Made by a program: the position numbers and the translations under genes
Shown: in pieces, positions 1-41,900 of the stretch
Numbering within the stretch: the stretch's first letter is position 1
How the letters are laid out: each line of letters starts with the position of its first letter
The notes under the pieces: generated by a model
Seen by the model: the letters and a program-made list of their open reading frames with translations, nothing else
Databases searched by the model: none
What the model was told of the DNA's origin: nothing
Origin: Nemopilema nomurai
Taxonomy: Eukaryota; Cnidaria; Scyphozoa; Rhizostomeae; Rhizostomatidae
Direction of reading: 5' to 3'
Length of the DNA: 64,000 nucleotides
NCBI GenBank assembly: GCA_003864495.1
Contig: ML133389.1
Span: 1,969,560-2,033,559 of the forward strand

Positions 1-290
1 TAGGTTCCTTCAACGGAGATTAATGCATCAATTTTCCCATATATTTTCTCGATTTATCTGTTTCTCGTTCTTTAATCACTGGTCTCTAGTCATCTCAAAT
101 TCATTCATCAAAATCTTTTTCCTCGCCTATTTCTTCGCCCAATTACCACCAATTCATTGGGTCCACAATTATTTATTTATTTTTCATCTCCTTTCTGACC
201 CAGTTCAACGTCATCCCTTCTTCATCCAAATCATAACTTTAGCCACCTTTTAATACCAGACACAACAAGCATGGGACAAAACAAACAAAC

Positions 291-15848
<15,558 letters not shown>

Positions 15849-15878
15849 TAAAAGGCAGTACTTATCTGATCACTACAC
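15849..15878 (-). other. SIN3: SIN3 5' UTR part of the start-codon exon
   Basis: Thirty bases upstream of the SIN3 ATG the transcript strand reads ctctttatag, a good 3' splice site ending at 15879. The start-codon exon is therefore probably preceded by at least one separate non-coding exon farther right, which I could not place. The CpG-containing stretch near 17.95-18.0 kb (cgagcgctcg, acgacgcgc) is a possible promoter area. Inferred from splice-site consensus only. Confidence 0.45.
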
Positions 15879-18800
15879 CTATAAAGAGAAAAATGAAAAC
15901 TTGATTGCATAATCTTATGGAGCAGCCTGAAAGAAAGAACATCTTAAAAGTCAGCAGACAAAGTTGGATCAAACATGCCTATCATTGGCATTCTCTCAAT
16001 ATTTAGTGTTCCAGTTTCGTTGAGCAGCAGAGACTCAGATTCCAAAGCTTTAATAATGCTCCCCAGATAGAACTACCCCCCCCCCTTTTTTTAGGCATTG
16101 CTACCTTCTTATGTTGGGGACTAGAAACTTCGAAACTGTTTGCTCTGTAAATGAACCATGTTGTATGTTCTATCAAGACTTTCTCAACCAACTTTAACAA
16201 ATCACAAAATCAAAATTGCACCTTTCACACTGAATAAAACACATTATATACCATTTTCTGTCAAATTTTTTAATACTTCCTGGTAAGGGTTTTTTATAAA
16301 AAAAGTTTCTTCATTATTCTTTCAAAAAGCAAATTTTAGCCATTAATTATCTTAATATTTACTAAATGATTTTTGCCTAGTTATTGCTTTTTAAAATGTA
16401 AGGTACCCCACTACCTTCTAATCAATTCGTGTTTTAAATGGATCAATTAGGCTTTGGTGTAAAAAAGGAACTTTATGGCTAACCAGCATTTCTGTTTGTA
16501 GCTACCATTTTTTATAATCAATAATTACATACTAAAAATTGGAGATAAAAAAAATTAATGATGAAAGAGCAAAAGTATTTCCCAAAAGACAGAATCTAGA
16601 TATATTATTTTTGGTTAATAGAGCACAATAATGGAGCATATTTTTGGGTTGTAACTTTTCTATCTATCTTTTAGTTTTCAAGACATGTTTTCCTTTGGGT
16701 CTTCTCTTTCGCGTCATCAAATACTTAGCTTCAAAACAACAAGTAAATGTACCATTAACAGTTAAACTTGCTTGTTAAACAGTATCGCACAAAGATACTC
16801 TATAGTTACATAAAACAAAACAAATAGTTTGGCATTTTATGCTTTTTCAACAGTCAATACATGAGCAAGGCTAACCAGAGTATAAAACTCCTGGTACATT
16901 GTTTATTAGGAGCTCTCTAACACCTGTCAACTTGCTTAAAACTGAATAAATTATGCATTTAGCATCTTTTTAATAAAAAATAAGCCAAGTTTTGTTTGGC
17001 AAAAGATTAACTGCCAGGAAACAAGTATCAATTTTTCGGTAATATATATATATATTTTGCAAAACTGACAATATACAAAAAAATTTTGAATAAAAATTTC
17101 CAGTTTTTGTTTTTCTGCTCAATTTAATTTATTCATTAGTGATATGAGGGGAAATTTATAAAAAAATACCTACCTGCTAAATAATAACCTGGACTCATTT
17201 GGAAGTTTAAAATAAAATAAGTATTTACTTTATCAATTCTTCAGCAGAACAGAACACCAGAATACTAGAATACCAGAGTCTACCTGTTCATATTTAGGAC
17301 AATATGAACAAACTAAAATTTTGGAAAATAGCTTAATAAAACTGGCAAAAAATCATAAAAATAATTAGGGTAATCATAGCAAAAATCAACAACAAGATAA
17401 ACAAGAGAAGATAACTAAGTCATTTTTTTATACCTTGCAAGTTTCTAACAAATCTTAATACAAAACGCTATGTGGCGACTTGTAAAAGGATAAAAATGGT
17501 TTTCGAAATGTTACTTTGCTGCTAGAATCTTGCCTAGCAAAATAAATACCAAATATTTCGCTTAAAAAACCTTAATAGGTTGCATGGGAGATCTTTGCAT
17601 CGCTAGTACATGTTTACTCAAAAACTTCAGATCTGCGAATCACGGAAGAGAAATGAACATAGTTGAAACATTATCGATCAAAACAAACGTCCAGAAGTGA
17701 TAATTTTCAACTTGCCACGATTATTAAAAGTCGGAGAATTCTTTGCGGACTGGTTGACGGTAAAGGGTTGCAACATTAATTGGTTGCTTCTGGGCACGAA
17801 ATGGCTAAGATACGGTATGCTACACAGTTGTGTAACAAAATGACTTTTTCTTCATCACCAAACAGTACAGCTGATAAAATACAGGAAAATCAAGCTCAAG
17901 TCACCAGATCAAGGGAATTTATCTTATTGTGAATTGCTCAACTTTTCTCAGGCCCAAAAGCTTAAATTATCGAGCGCTCGTTAAGTCAAGAACGACGCGC
18001 AAACAGCAAGAAAAACGAGAAGGTTAGTTTCAAGGATAGAAGGAAGGTTTTAGGCCCATTTCTACAAATATCTCTCGAAAAACAATCTTTAACAATTCAG
18101 CGGTAACTTTATCATTTAGATAAATCATCAGCTTTCAATTTACAGTAAATTTACATCGAGAATGGGTGTTTCTTGCGACAAATTTGTTAAAGGCGGCAGA
18201 GAATTTGATATCGTAGGCCGGCTACAAAAAGACAGTTAACCGCAATCAATACATCCAACTAGCAAATAAATTATGTTCAAAAATGATTCCAGAATATTTT
18301 GATATGACAATAAAGGTTATTTCGCATAAAGGTTTCCCGATGCAAGTGGATATCAACAATCAAGGTTCGTACTTACCGACTTTGTTGCCCTACGACGCCA
18401 TCTTAGATAGAAATTGGGGAAGACAACAAAAACAGTGTTTTAAAAGGCGGTTATCTTTCAAAAATGGGAATCCCCAAATTGCTGTCTGGGGCTTCTTGCC
18501 GCGCGTGATCATACACCCGCTGCCGTAGCCTTGAACCGCAGAACGTTCGCTATCCATGGCCACACGATGGACCAGAAGTTAGAAGTGTCTTCATTATTTA
18601 ATTTTCTTTCATTTTAATTTTTGTCAAATTTATTTTCTTGCTCAATATTAAAGCTCTAAGAATGATTGACCTAGTGGACATCAATTTTCTGTCATGATAA
18701 AGGATTGCAATAATTGATTATTCAATTCATTGGACGTAGCCTAAGCTCAAATTTAAAACTTTCTGTCAACCATTGGGAAAGCAAGAGAGTTTTGATAAAT

Positions 18801-20640
18801 GAAGGTAAGAATAATTTACCAGCACATCATTTTGTTTTTCCAGGGGATGGGGGGGGGGGGCTGTAATAAATGGTAATTGCTAACAGAGACTGCTACCTGA
18901 ATGACCAAAAATGATTTTCTCGTGCACGATTTTTATTCATAAAACCACGAATGTCAAAAACTGGTAAGAAAATTGATAGCATTCCTCCTTTCAAAGCTCG
19001 AACTTCGAAGCCCCCACGAAATCTGCATTTATTCACCAAAATATTGTAGTAGAACCTTCTGCATTAATTAGCATGCTTGATTTACACGCTAACCTCGTTT
19101 TCAGCTATATATATAACCCTCATTTTCATTCCTATGATCAGTCAGTTTTACACCTCAAAGCGAGTGGTTGTTTCTTGCATTCACCTTTTGCCTGACTACT
19201 CAAAGTAACAGAGGAATCAGAGGTGGCATTATCCCTGTTACAGGATGAGGGGGATAGATCCAAACTGGCGTATCAAGTAAGTGAAAAGTGCAAAACTGGA
19301 GAAGTACTGAGGTGTTGGAAAGACTTTTGGCACATGTACACTAGCCACAAAATAGATCGCCTTCTTCTTCTAGCTACGAATCGCCTTGTTCTAAATTCTT
19401 ATCCATGGGAGATAACCAGGTCCGTTACATAGTCTGAGGTAAAGGAAATTATGTAAAAAGAAGAGCAAAGCTTGAGTTGAGTAAACATCGGGGTATATGT
19501 TCATAGGTTCCTTAATTTCGATACCCACATAAAAACTCAAGAGTATCTTATGCATGTAAATATTGAATAGATGACTTTTAGCTGTAATTTTGGAAAGTTA
19601 GATAAACAGTAGTCAGATCAGAAGATTTTATCATGACCGTAGTTTTGCATTAACAAAGTTTTTCAGTTTTGGCTCAAGCACGTCTTAACTGTGATTTCGT
19701 GTAAACTTTCTTCATCTATGATGCGTTGCTTGCAAAGGAAGGCTAAACATGCTGTATTATTTTTCACTTTCCATGGCGAAGACATAGTGGCACAAGCGTA
19801 AACTTTCGGTCTTGGATCAAACAAAGTTTAGAATGGGTTTTCAAAGATTCTACACATTAGAAAACTGTGCCAAGTTAAGAAAAGCCAAAAATGAGGCTAG
19901 CGTTTCGTGCTTCAAAAACTTAAAAAAAGGACAGTAAAATTACTGGACACACGTTGATAACAGCTCTTCGTGAGTTGAAGTTTCTATCCAGTTCAAATAT
20001 TCGAAATTATTATTTATCATTATTATTAGACGAACATTGGAACTATTATCGTCTCTCGCTCATCGGAGTATGTAAACGTCAAAATGACCAAAAGCAGAAT
20101 AAATAAGAACAAAGCATCGAAGATTGGAAGCATGAAGCTTCCACAGATAGGAAGATTGGACGTCAAGACAATAAGAAGAATTCATGAAAATATTGAGTCA
20201 TTTAAAAATTTACAAAAATACGAGATTATAAGTCTAGATTAATCAGCCGTCAAGAAACAGACAAACTAGATTAAGCAAAATAACAAATTTTCGTTATAAA
20301 AATACAAAACGATACAGCTATCTAAAACTACTGGTCTCTAAAGAAATTGTACGCAACTTGGATAAAAATTTTGTTACACATTCATAAGGGGGGTAGAACA
20401 ACATGCGGAGAAAGTGGGAGGACGCGGATTAATGAAATTATTAAAATAAAAATCCAAATGCATACTGCTTGACTATAAAGAAGATGCTTAGCCCCTCCCC
20501 CCTCCCACTTCATTTCACAACTGTTCTACGCCATTCATACTCTAATTGGGAATATACGTACTGAGTATATTCTACTTCTCTCAAAGCGGTAAAAAGCTAG
20601 GCTATAGATAGTAATACTTTATAGACTGTCATTCAAATAA
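15879..20640. other. Intergenic / 5' non-coding region, no gene recognised
   Basis: AT-rich sequence between the SIN3 start and the repeats upstream of the FER 3' end. I see no exon with family similarity. Small items are a C-run at 16077-16085, a G-run at 18847-18860, and isolated open frames at 18283-18528 and 19223-19432 that match nothing I know. The left part probably holds the SIN3 promoter and first non-coding exon. Confidence 0.5.
19103..19276 (+). promoter_or_regulatory. Candidate TATA/Inr core promoter with short first exon
   Basis: A TATA-like tatatatataa lies at about 19106-19116. About 25-30 nt later comes gatcagtcagttt, which contains an initiator-like TCAGT. About 135 nt further on is a consensus 5' splice site, caa/gtaagt at 19277. 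The spacing fits a transcription start near 19140 with a non-coding or unrecognised first exon. No downstream exon was identified. Confidence 0.3.
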
Positions 20641-20810
20641 TCCACAATAGGCCATATTCTGCGTGATACTCGAATCCGATACATTGGAGGACCGCCAAGC
20701 GATAGGCTAGGGATGAGATTCAAGGCCTAGGAGTTAAAAGCCCTGGACAATTCACAAGTTTTTGGCCCTAAGGATCCTATGCATTTGACAAGCTTCATCT
20801 TCTAGGCCTA

Positions 20811-21157
20811 AGGAGCTCCTCAAGGTATAGGTCCTGGGCAACTATAAAGCTATAGGCCCTGTTAAAGCTTCAAGCTCAAAGCCCTGGACAATGCTCGAGT
20901 TTAAAATTCAGGGCATGTCTCAAGCTATAGGCCCTGTTAAAGCTTCAAGCTCAAAGCCCTGGACAATCCTCAAGTTAAAAATTTAGGGCACGCCTCAAGC
21001 TATAGGCCCTCTTAAAGCTTCAAGCTTAAAGCCCTGGACAATCCTCATATTAAAAATTCAGGGCACGCCTCAAGCTATAGGCCCTGATAAAGCTTCAAGC
21101 ACAAAGCCCTGGACAATCCTCAAGTTAAAAATTCAGGGCACGCCTCAAGCTATGCCC
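20811..21157. repeat. 75-bp tandem repeat, about 4.5 copies
   Basis: Units start at 20811 (degenerate), 20886, 20961, 21036 and 21111. Each carries ggacaatcctcaag, attcagggcacgcctcaagc and tataggccctgttaaagc. Related degenerate sequence extends to about 20680 and 21250. It is intergenic, just beyond the FER stop codon in transcript sense, so it may form part of the FER 3' UTR. Confidence 0.85.
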
Positions 21158-21482
21158 TGGGCGAGCTCTAAGTTCCACGCCCTAGGCAACCATAAGCTTC
21201 TAAGCCTTTGAAAAGCTTCGAGCCTCAACTCCTTGGCCCGGGGCGAGCTTCAAGTTCTAAGCTCAAGTTTAGCTTACAAAGTCTCAAATCAGAGCCCCAT
21301 AACCAGGACGCAATCAACACAAACGCCTGCGCCGTCACAATACGGGACTGTATGCTTCCTCGTACCCCTGTTCTGACTCCGGATTAAAACCTTAAAATGG
21401 CCTAAACATTCCCCGGAAACAAAGTGAATTCGCAAAACGTTAACTCATCCCCTTCGCATTGACTAACTACTTGAAATCAAGG

Positions 21483-35800
<14,318 letters not shown>

Positions 35801-36410
35801 CTCGAATAACCTGATGAAAAATCCTTTTCTGTGCAGCAGTAGTCGAAAAATTAAGTATATTTCTTTGATTCTAAGCCTTCAAAACCGGCCGCTCCCAACT
35901 ACATGATCACACAGGTACAAATGGGCCTAATTTCACTTTCACATTTTCTTTCACCACGGTAAAATGAAAGCTTTAATTATTAATACTTTCGATTAAATTC
36001 CAAGCCAAAATAACAAAGTTAATTCAAAATTAATGCCGGCTTTTAGACACATGCATACAATCTAACTTGCAAGTCGTAAATTACCGCTTCTACACAAAAG
36101 ACGCATACGTCTGATGTGATCCGTATATCCACTTCCGTAGTCAATAATGGTTCCGCAATATTTGCGATATTCGCGAAATTTGCCACTGGTCACGCTGAAA
36201 TAATTCGCGATATTTAGCGTTTCTGAGTAAAAGTAGAAAGTTCCTTTTGAGAAGTGAAACGTTGTTTTCCATATGTCCACTCGTGACAAAAATGTTGGTT
36301 GAAAATCTTAAACAAATAGAACTGTCTGTTCCAAAGAGGAAGACATTGTGCTCTATCAACGTTTCGTCTAGAAAGGTCAAGTTGATTCCCTCTAAAATTA
36401 ATCTATGATA
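35801..36410. other. FER 5' flank, no gene recognised
   Basis: Sequence upstream of the FER start codon. The FER transcription start presumably lies here, but I see no clear TATA or initiator. Open frames at 36062-36449 match no family and overlap the border of a MITE. Confidence 0.4.
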
Positions 36411-36823
36411 CACGCTTTTTTTATAAGGAACCACTTTATAAGGAACCACTTTAAAAGGAACCTACATGTAGAAGGCCGAAATATTTAAAGAACTTATACT
36501 ACTAAAAACGAAATCCCTAAGGAACTTTTCGTTTAGAAAAATTTTTATAACTGCAAGCATCAAGAGCTAAAAAGCCCGTTCCATTCATTTGCAGCCAATA
36601 CTCGCATAGATTGTTTGCTATTCGTGTGTCAAGTGCTTCATTGAGTAGTTTCCGCATAGTCTATCTCGCCCCTCTCTTTACTAAGTGTTAAGGCTTATTG
36701 ATGTGCAGTGAAAATTAAGGAACTTTTAAGGAATTTTGGTACTAAAATCTGATGACTTGAGGTCTACGAATAAGGAACTTTTGGAACTAGGCCTTGTGGT
36801 AGGTTCCTTATAAAAAAAGCGTG
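36411..36823. mobile_element. 413-bp MITE with perfect terminal inverted repeats
   Basis: The left end CACGCTTTTTTTATAAGGAACC is matched by an exact complement at the right end (36802-36823), with TA on both sides (36409-36410, 36824-36825). The TA target suggests a Tc1/mariner-type mobilisation system. The interior has several taaggaac(c/t) words and no transposase. A half copy lies at 57176-57299. Confidence 0.85.
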
Positions 36824-36826
36824 TAT

Positions 36827-38920
36827 ATATCCACTTGATGGTAGCAAAAGGATAGGGTAGGGGGTTGCCCATCAATTAGACGCAAATTCTTGAGCGATGA
36901 ATGAATCCAAAACCAATTCCACCAGTTGAGCACAATGGTGATTAAGAACTCATGGCAAATATTTGTAATACCCAGGTAAATTAGCTATTGGTATGTCACG
37001 AAATCTGGTTGTTGGGCGACCTTCAGTGAGGGCACATCCCCAGAAAGGGTGACACATTAGAAATCTGGCCCTATCAGCGACGCTACATTTTCAGCCTTTT
37101 ACAAGGTTGTTTGCTATATCTCTAATTAATGAGGACATGGCTGGTGAACCTGGGGAGCGGGGGTGTTCCATGGCCCCCCACTTTTTGCAGACCAAAATAT
37201 TTCACAAGGCCGTCTAGAAAGAAATAGAAAAAAGATCACAATAGGCACATTTTGCCCCCCCCCTCCCCCACTTTCTAATACAGATCGCTAGCTCTGGAGG
37301 AGGACTTTATCCAGCCGCATTTAGGTCGCGTCGAATTCAAATTAGAAGAAAATCTGAATCAAATTCGCATAAAAGCGACCATTTTAAGTGAAACTTCAAT
37401 TATGTGTAGGAGCCGGGGGCCAGAGGAACCATGCCCCCACTTTTTGGCAAACCTGCCAAAGTGCCTCTTCAAGACATGTTAGTGCCTCTGCGACGCCTAT
37501 AAGTGCCCCTTCCAAGTTCGAAAATGGAAGTGGCCAAGTGCCCCTTTTTCTATCTGGCTCCCTCACTCTTTAGATGCTTTCTACATCCATGGTTTGAATA
37601 AGTTCGCAAAGCCTTTATAAACGTTCTTTATTGTCTATGTTTTACAAAAGATGGAATTTCTTGCAGACCAGCTCCAGGTGAGCTTCCTGTCTCAGAAAAT
37701 CATTTCACAGTTCGAAATAAAAAGGAATTTTGCGAACAGGAACTCTAAACTGAATGCGGAAATGAAGGACTTGTTGGCTATTGCTCCTTCGTAGTGTACT
37801 TGTCTCTTTGCAGACAAAGAACTTTCACCTTGACGTCATCAAAATTGCGCAGAACCATACAAACAGTCCTTTGACGTCACAAATAGCCACTGAAATGATT
37901 ATGATGAAATGAACAAAAATTAAAGATCTTTTTAAGGGATTGGAATCAAGCGTGACGTCACAATTCTCCAACGGCCAGCAGCCTGTAAACATGTTCAATT
38001 TGCCACAATCTGCATCACCCCTACCCCCCCCCCCCAAAGGCGGGATGTATTTCATCAGTAATTCAAGGATCCTAACTAAAATTTGCTTGTCGTGTTAGAG
38101 AGAACGATAGCCTTATCATTCATTACTCGTTGTTTCTTATAACCCTTATTTCCATACCAAACATTATTTATTTTTTCATACAGACCCGTATGAACAAAGA
38201 AGACATTTGCTATACGGTACAAAACTTTGCAATGACAATAAAAAGCTGGAAAAGCTTTTGGTTATTTTCCGACGTTTGCATACCCTGAGAAGTGTCGGAA
38301 TGAAAAAGTTCTTTAAGTATGCAAATACTTTTCCCGCTTTTTATTGCCATTGTAAAGAAGACATTATAAGAACAGCAAAACGTCGTACTTCAAAATATTC
38401 ACCATGTTTTTCAATTCCTCATTGACCTGTAATTGACGTCATCTCTAGGAATTTTCATGGCCTTAACTTTCCATGTGGCCTTTGCTGTGAGGATTTAACT
38501 GCATCTCTAATGGAGGCAATCAATATTTTTTTGGCAGGCAGCAAAAAATACTTTGCATATTTCAATTAAATTGTTTATTTACCGACGAAGAAATCCAGAT
38601 GTTTCTTTAGCTGTTAGCGTTTTTGTGGCCACATAATCATCATCTAGGGCCAATTATAACATTTTCTTATTGCTGGATAAACATTTTCGACATTTCAAAG
38701 AAGCTATGGCAATAAATTGCCCGTTCTGAATCTTTTTTTAAACAGCTTAAACTTTTTTCAGAAAAGAACTGTTTGATAACAAGCAAGTTTTGAGCTGCGG
38801 AGGAGCAAATGGAAACGTATTCTTAAGGTGGCACGGCTCTACAAAGGAGGATCGTTATTAGTTAGCATGGCGGCCCATTATCAATAAAGTTTTTGTGGAG
38901 AAGAAAGAAAGTGTTTGAAA
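36827..38920. other. Intergenic between FER and SEC11, no gene recognised
   Basis: Unique-looking sequence with C/G-rich runs (37255-37275, 38022-38036). A repetitive-looking segment at 37130-37570 carries words such as gtgcccctt and ccccactttttg. No exon with family similarity was seen. Four TGACGTCA palindromes lie between 37831 and 38441. Confidence 0.4.
38238..38350. repeat. Dispersed palindromic repeat, copy 5
   Basis: Contains aaaagcttttggttattttccg, acgtttgcataccc, gaatgaaaaagttctttaag and tatgcaaatac. Intergenic, upstream of SEC11. Confidence 0.7.
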
Positions 38921-41900
38921 ATGTCGAGTTCAGGACTTTTCGATATTTCGAGTTGGTTTGACGACATCCGTCGTATGAACAAACGACAGGTACTGCTAAC
39001 AGAAATGTATTCGGTTGTATGTCATTGCAATTAGCCTGAAAATATGCTGTTGGCCTAAGCTACAAACATATGCTTACCTACTTTTTTATAACACGGGTTT
39101 ATAAAAGCTATAATACCGTAGATATGGACCTGAAAATAACGTTTTATAAATTGCATGTTGATAGGAAAAATAATGGTGCAATTGAGTATTAGGGGTTGTG
39201 TAAAGAAGTAAGATCACATCCACTCTTGAGCCAAGGAAAAAGTGAACATGGGGTACCTAGGAGGCAACTCTGCTAGCTTTATGAATTTGAACTTACCACT
39301 AACACTCTGTACGAAATACCTATTGTAGGTAATTTACAATATTTATATAGAAGATCTCACAGGTACAAATTTTTCGTGTCTTCATTGCTTCAAAAGCACT
39401 GAAGGTTTTTAAAACAGTTTTCTGAATAGAAATAAGGCTCAAAATATTTTGTTTTAGTAGAGAAACAACAGGTGTAGTGAGAATTTTCTTGGACCATTTG
39501 TAAAATTTGTAAAATTGCTATTATCCAATTTTTTTTTGCAATTTATAATATTTTTTTGTTATAACTTTACAGTTATGCTACCAAGTGCTGAATTTTGGAA
39601 TGATAGTATCTTCAGCATTAATGATTTGGAAGGGACTCATGGTAGCAACTGGAAGTGAAAGTCCTATCGTTGTTGTGTTAAGGTAAATTCATTATTACAA
39701 ATTGATAAATCTGTATTGACTCACTTGTCTACTTCCATTGTCACACCATGTCATGCTGACACATCTTTTCTCGCTCCTCAGCCTAGACTGTTCCATCCCC
39801 ATTACATCACCATTTCATCATCCTTTCTCATCCCTTGTCAGCAAATTCATTTTTAAAATAACCAATATAAATATAATTGTATAGTTTAGTCAATCCGGCA
39901 GTCAGTCAGAAACAGAGCTACAGAATACAACAGGCCACGCATCATCTCTCTCTCTCTCTCTCTCTGCCTGTCTCAGTGTTCTCTGCACGTTAAAGAAGAT
40001 AACCTTGGTTCATTATTATACATTAATTATTCCATCTGCAGATTGTAGGATTTGATATTTTTTTCTATTTGCTATAAGAACTTACAATTACAAAGTACTA
40101 AATTACATTACAAGGATGGAACCCAGGAGGAATATTATGTAATGACTGCCCCCTTTTGATATGACAAATTACGCCAGAAAACTAATTTTCAGTTTAATAT
40201 CTTGCATAGTTTAAAAGATATGGAGGAAGACCAAAAAATGACTGGGTACATTTACCCCAGTCTAAAAATAGCATTTTTGGGCATTTTTGAAGTGGGGTCT
40301 GCATCTCATCTTAATCAGCGTGTCAAACTGTGTACTTGTACCAAATTTCATGCTTGTATCATAAAATGCACAATTCAACTGCTTAGCGGCTGCAATATCT
40401 AAATATAAACTAATAGTAAAACACTAAAACTACATTTATACATAAACTGGATTATAATAAAACATTCACAGTGAAATATAACCAATACATATACAGATTT
40501 TTATATAAACCAATACATAAAGAGATTCAGTACTGAGAAGTTAAATGTGAAGAGAAGTGCCATACTCTTATGTGCTTAATTGTAAGGGGGGGGGGGTCAA
40601 ATAAAGTGGGGGGGTGGACATTTTCCTAGATTTTCATAGAGTGGAGGGGTCATAATAAAATGAACTACAGGGAAAATTGTAAATAAGCATCTAAAATGGG
40701 AGGGTGAAAATAAAATGAGGGGGGTGAGATATTGCAAGTGCACTTTTGGTCAGAGTCGAAAACATGTTAGCTGGTGAACGGCAGAGGCACAGATCTCAAG
40801 AACAAGAAGAAAAACAATAGAGTTAAAAGACAATTTAAATATGGATGACGACAATGAGTAAACGCTTTTGAAATTTTAAGGTCTGATTTATTTCTCCTTT
40901 AAAGAGTTTTGGACGGAGCCAAGCCATTTTTTTCTGACAAGTTTAAAATGTCTAATATGGGGGGTTGATAATAAAATGAGGGGGTTGGTCGTCCTTTGGA
41001 ATTTCCATAAAATGGGAGGGTCATTATAAAATGCTATGAAGGGTAAAAAATTTTGAAAAATGCAATATGACCCTCCCCTACAATTAAGCACACAAGAGTA
41101 GTTGATTTCAAACATACAAGAATGTACAACTGCATTTTGTTGTGGAGGCAGCGTTCAGTTTCTTTCCATGTCTGCTATGTCCACTGATCTCAATAAAAGA
41201 CTGGATCGAGCTTCTACCGTTTCAGACTGAGGTAAATGTTGCTTGTCGGCATAGGACTCACCAGAGAGAGTGGGCCTACATAAGAAAACTTCACAGTCAC
41301 TACGACCATCAGCTTGGTTTTCCTTGCTTTTTTACGTTTGGAATAGCCATACACGCAACATTGGGTACCCTGTTTAGCTCTCATGTCGGTTCCTTTCTGT
41401 GTTCGCAGTGAACGGTGGTTCCCACGATTCTAGGGTCTACTCAAATTTGGCAGGCCTCGATTCTCATGTGGGTCAAACAATAAGAAGCTCAATCCAGTCT
41501 TTCAAAGAGATCAGTGACTACATCAGATAGGTACTCATAATTAGCTGAATAGGCTGAGCTGAGGGACATCTGTGGGCCAGGATTGAACTTGGGACTGATG
41601 ACATAGTAGCAAAGTACCTTAACTGCCTGGCTACAGTGGTGCCTTTCAGTACTGGTATTTTTTCTTGTTAGTTGACACCCACAGATGCCTTTTCACATCC
41701 AACACACCATTTAACAGGATCAAATTTTAAGATACCCAAGGGCACATTAATTATGCAAACAAGGCCCTATATTTGCTGACAAAGGTGTTAAGTTATTTGC
41801 TGACAAATTTTGCAGCAGTCTCTATCTCAGTATCATCTTTTGTTATTTATAGTATTCTTACCTCTGCCTTTCATTTTTAAACCTATTGATTTTATTCTTA

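Noticed and set aside
18283..18528. 81-codon plus-strand frame
   Set aside because: No similarity recognised, no promoter or splice support.
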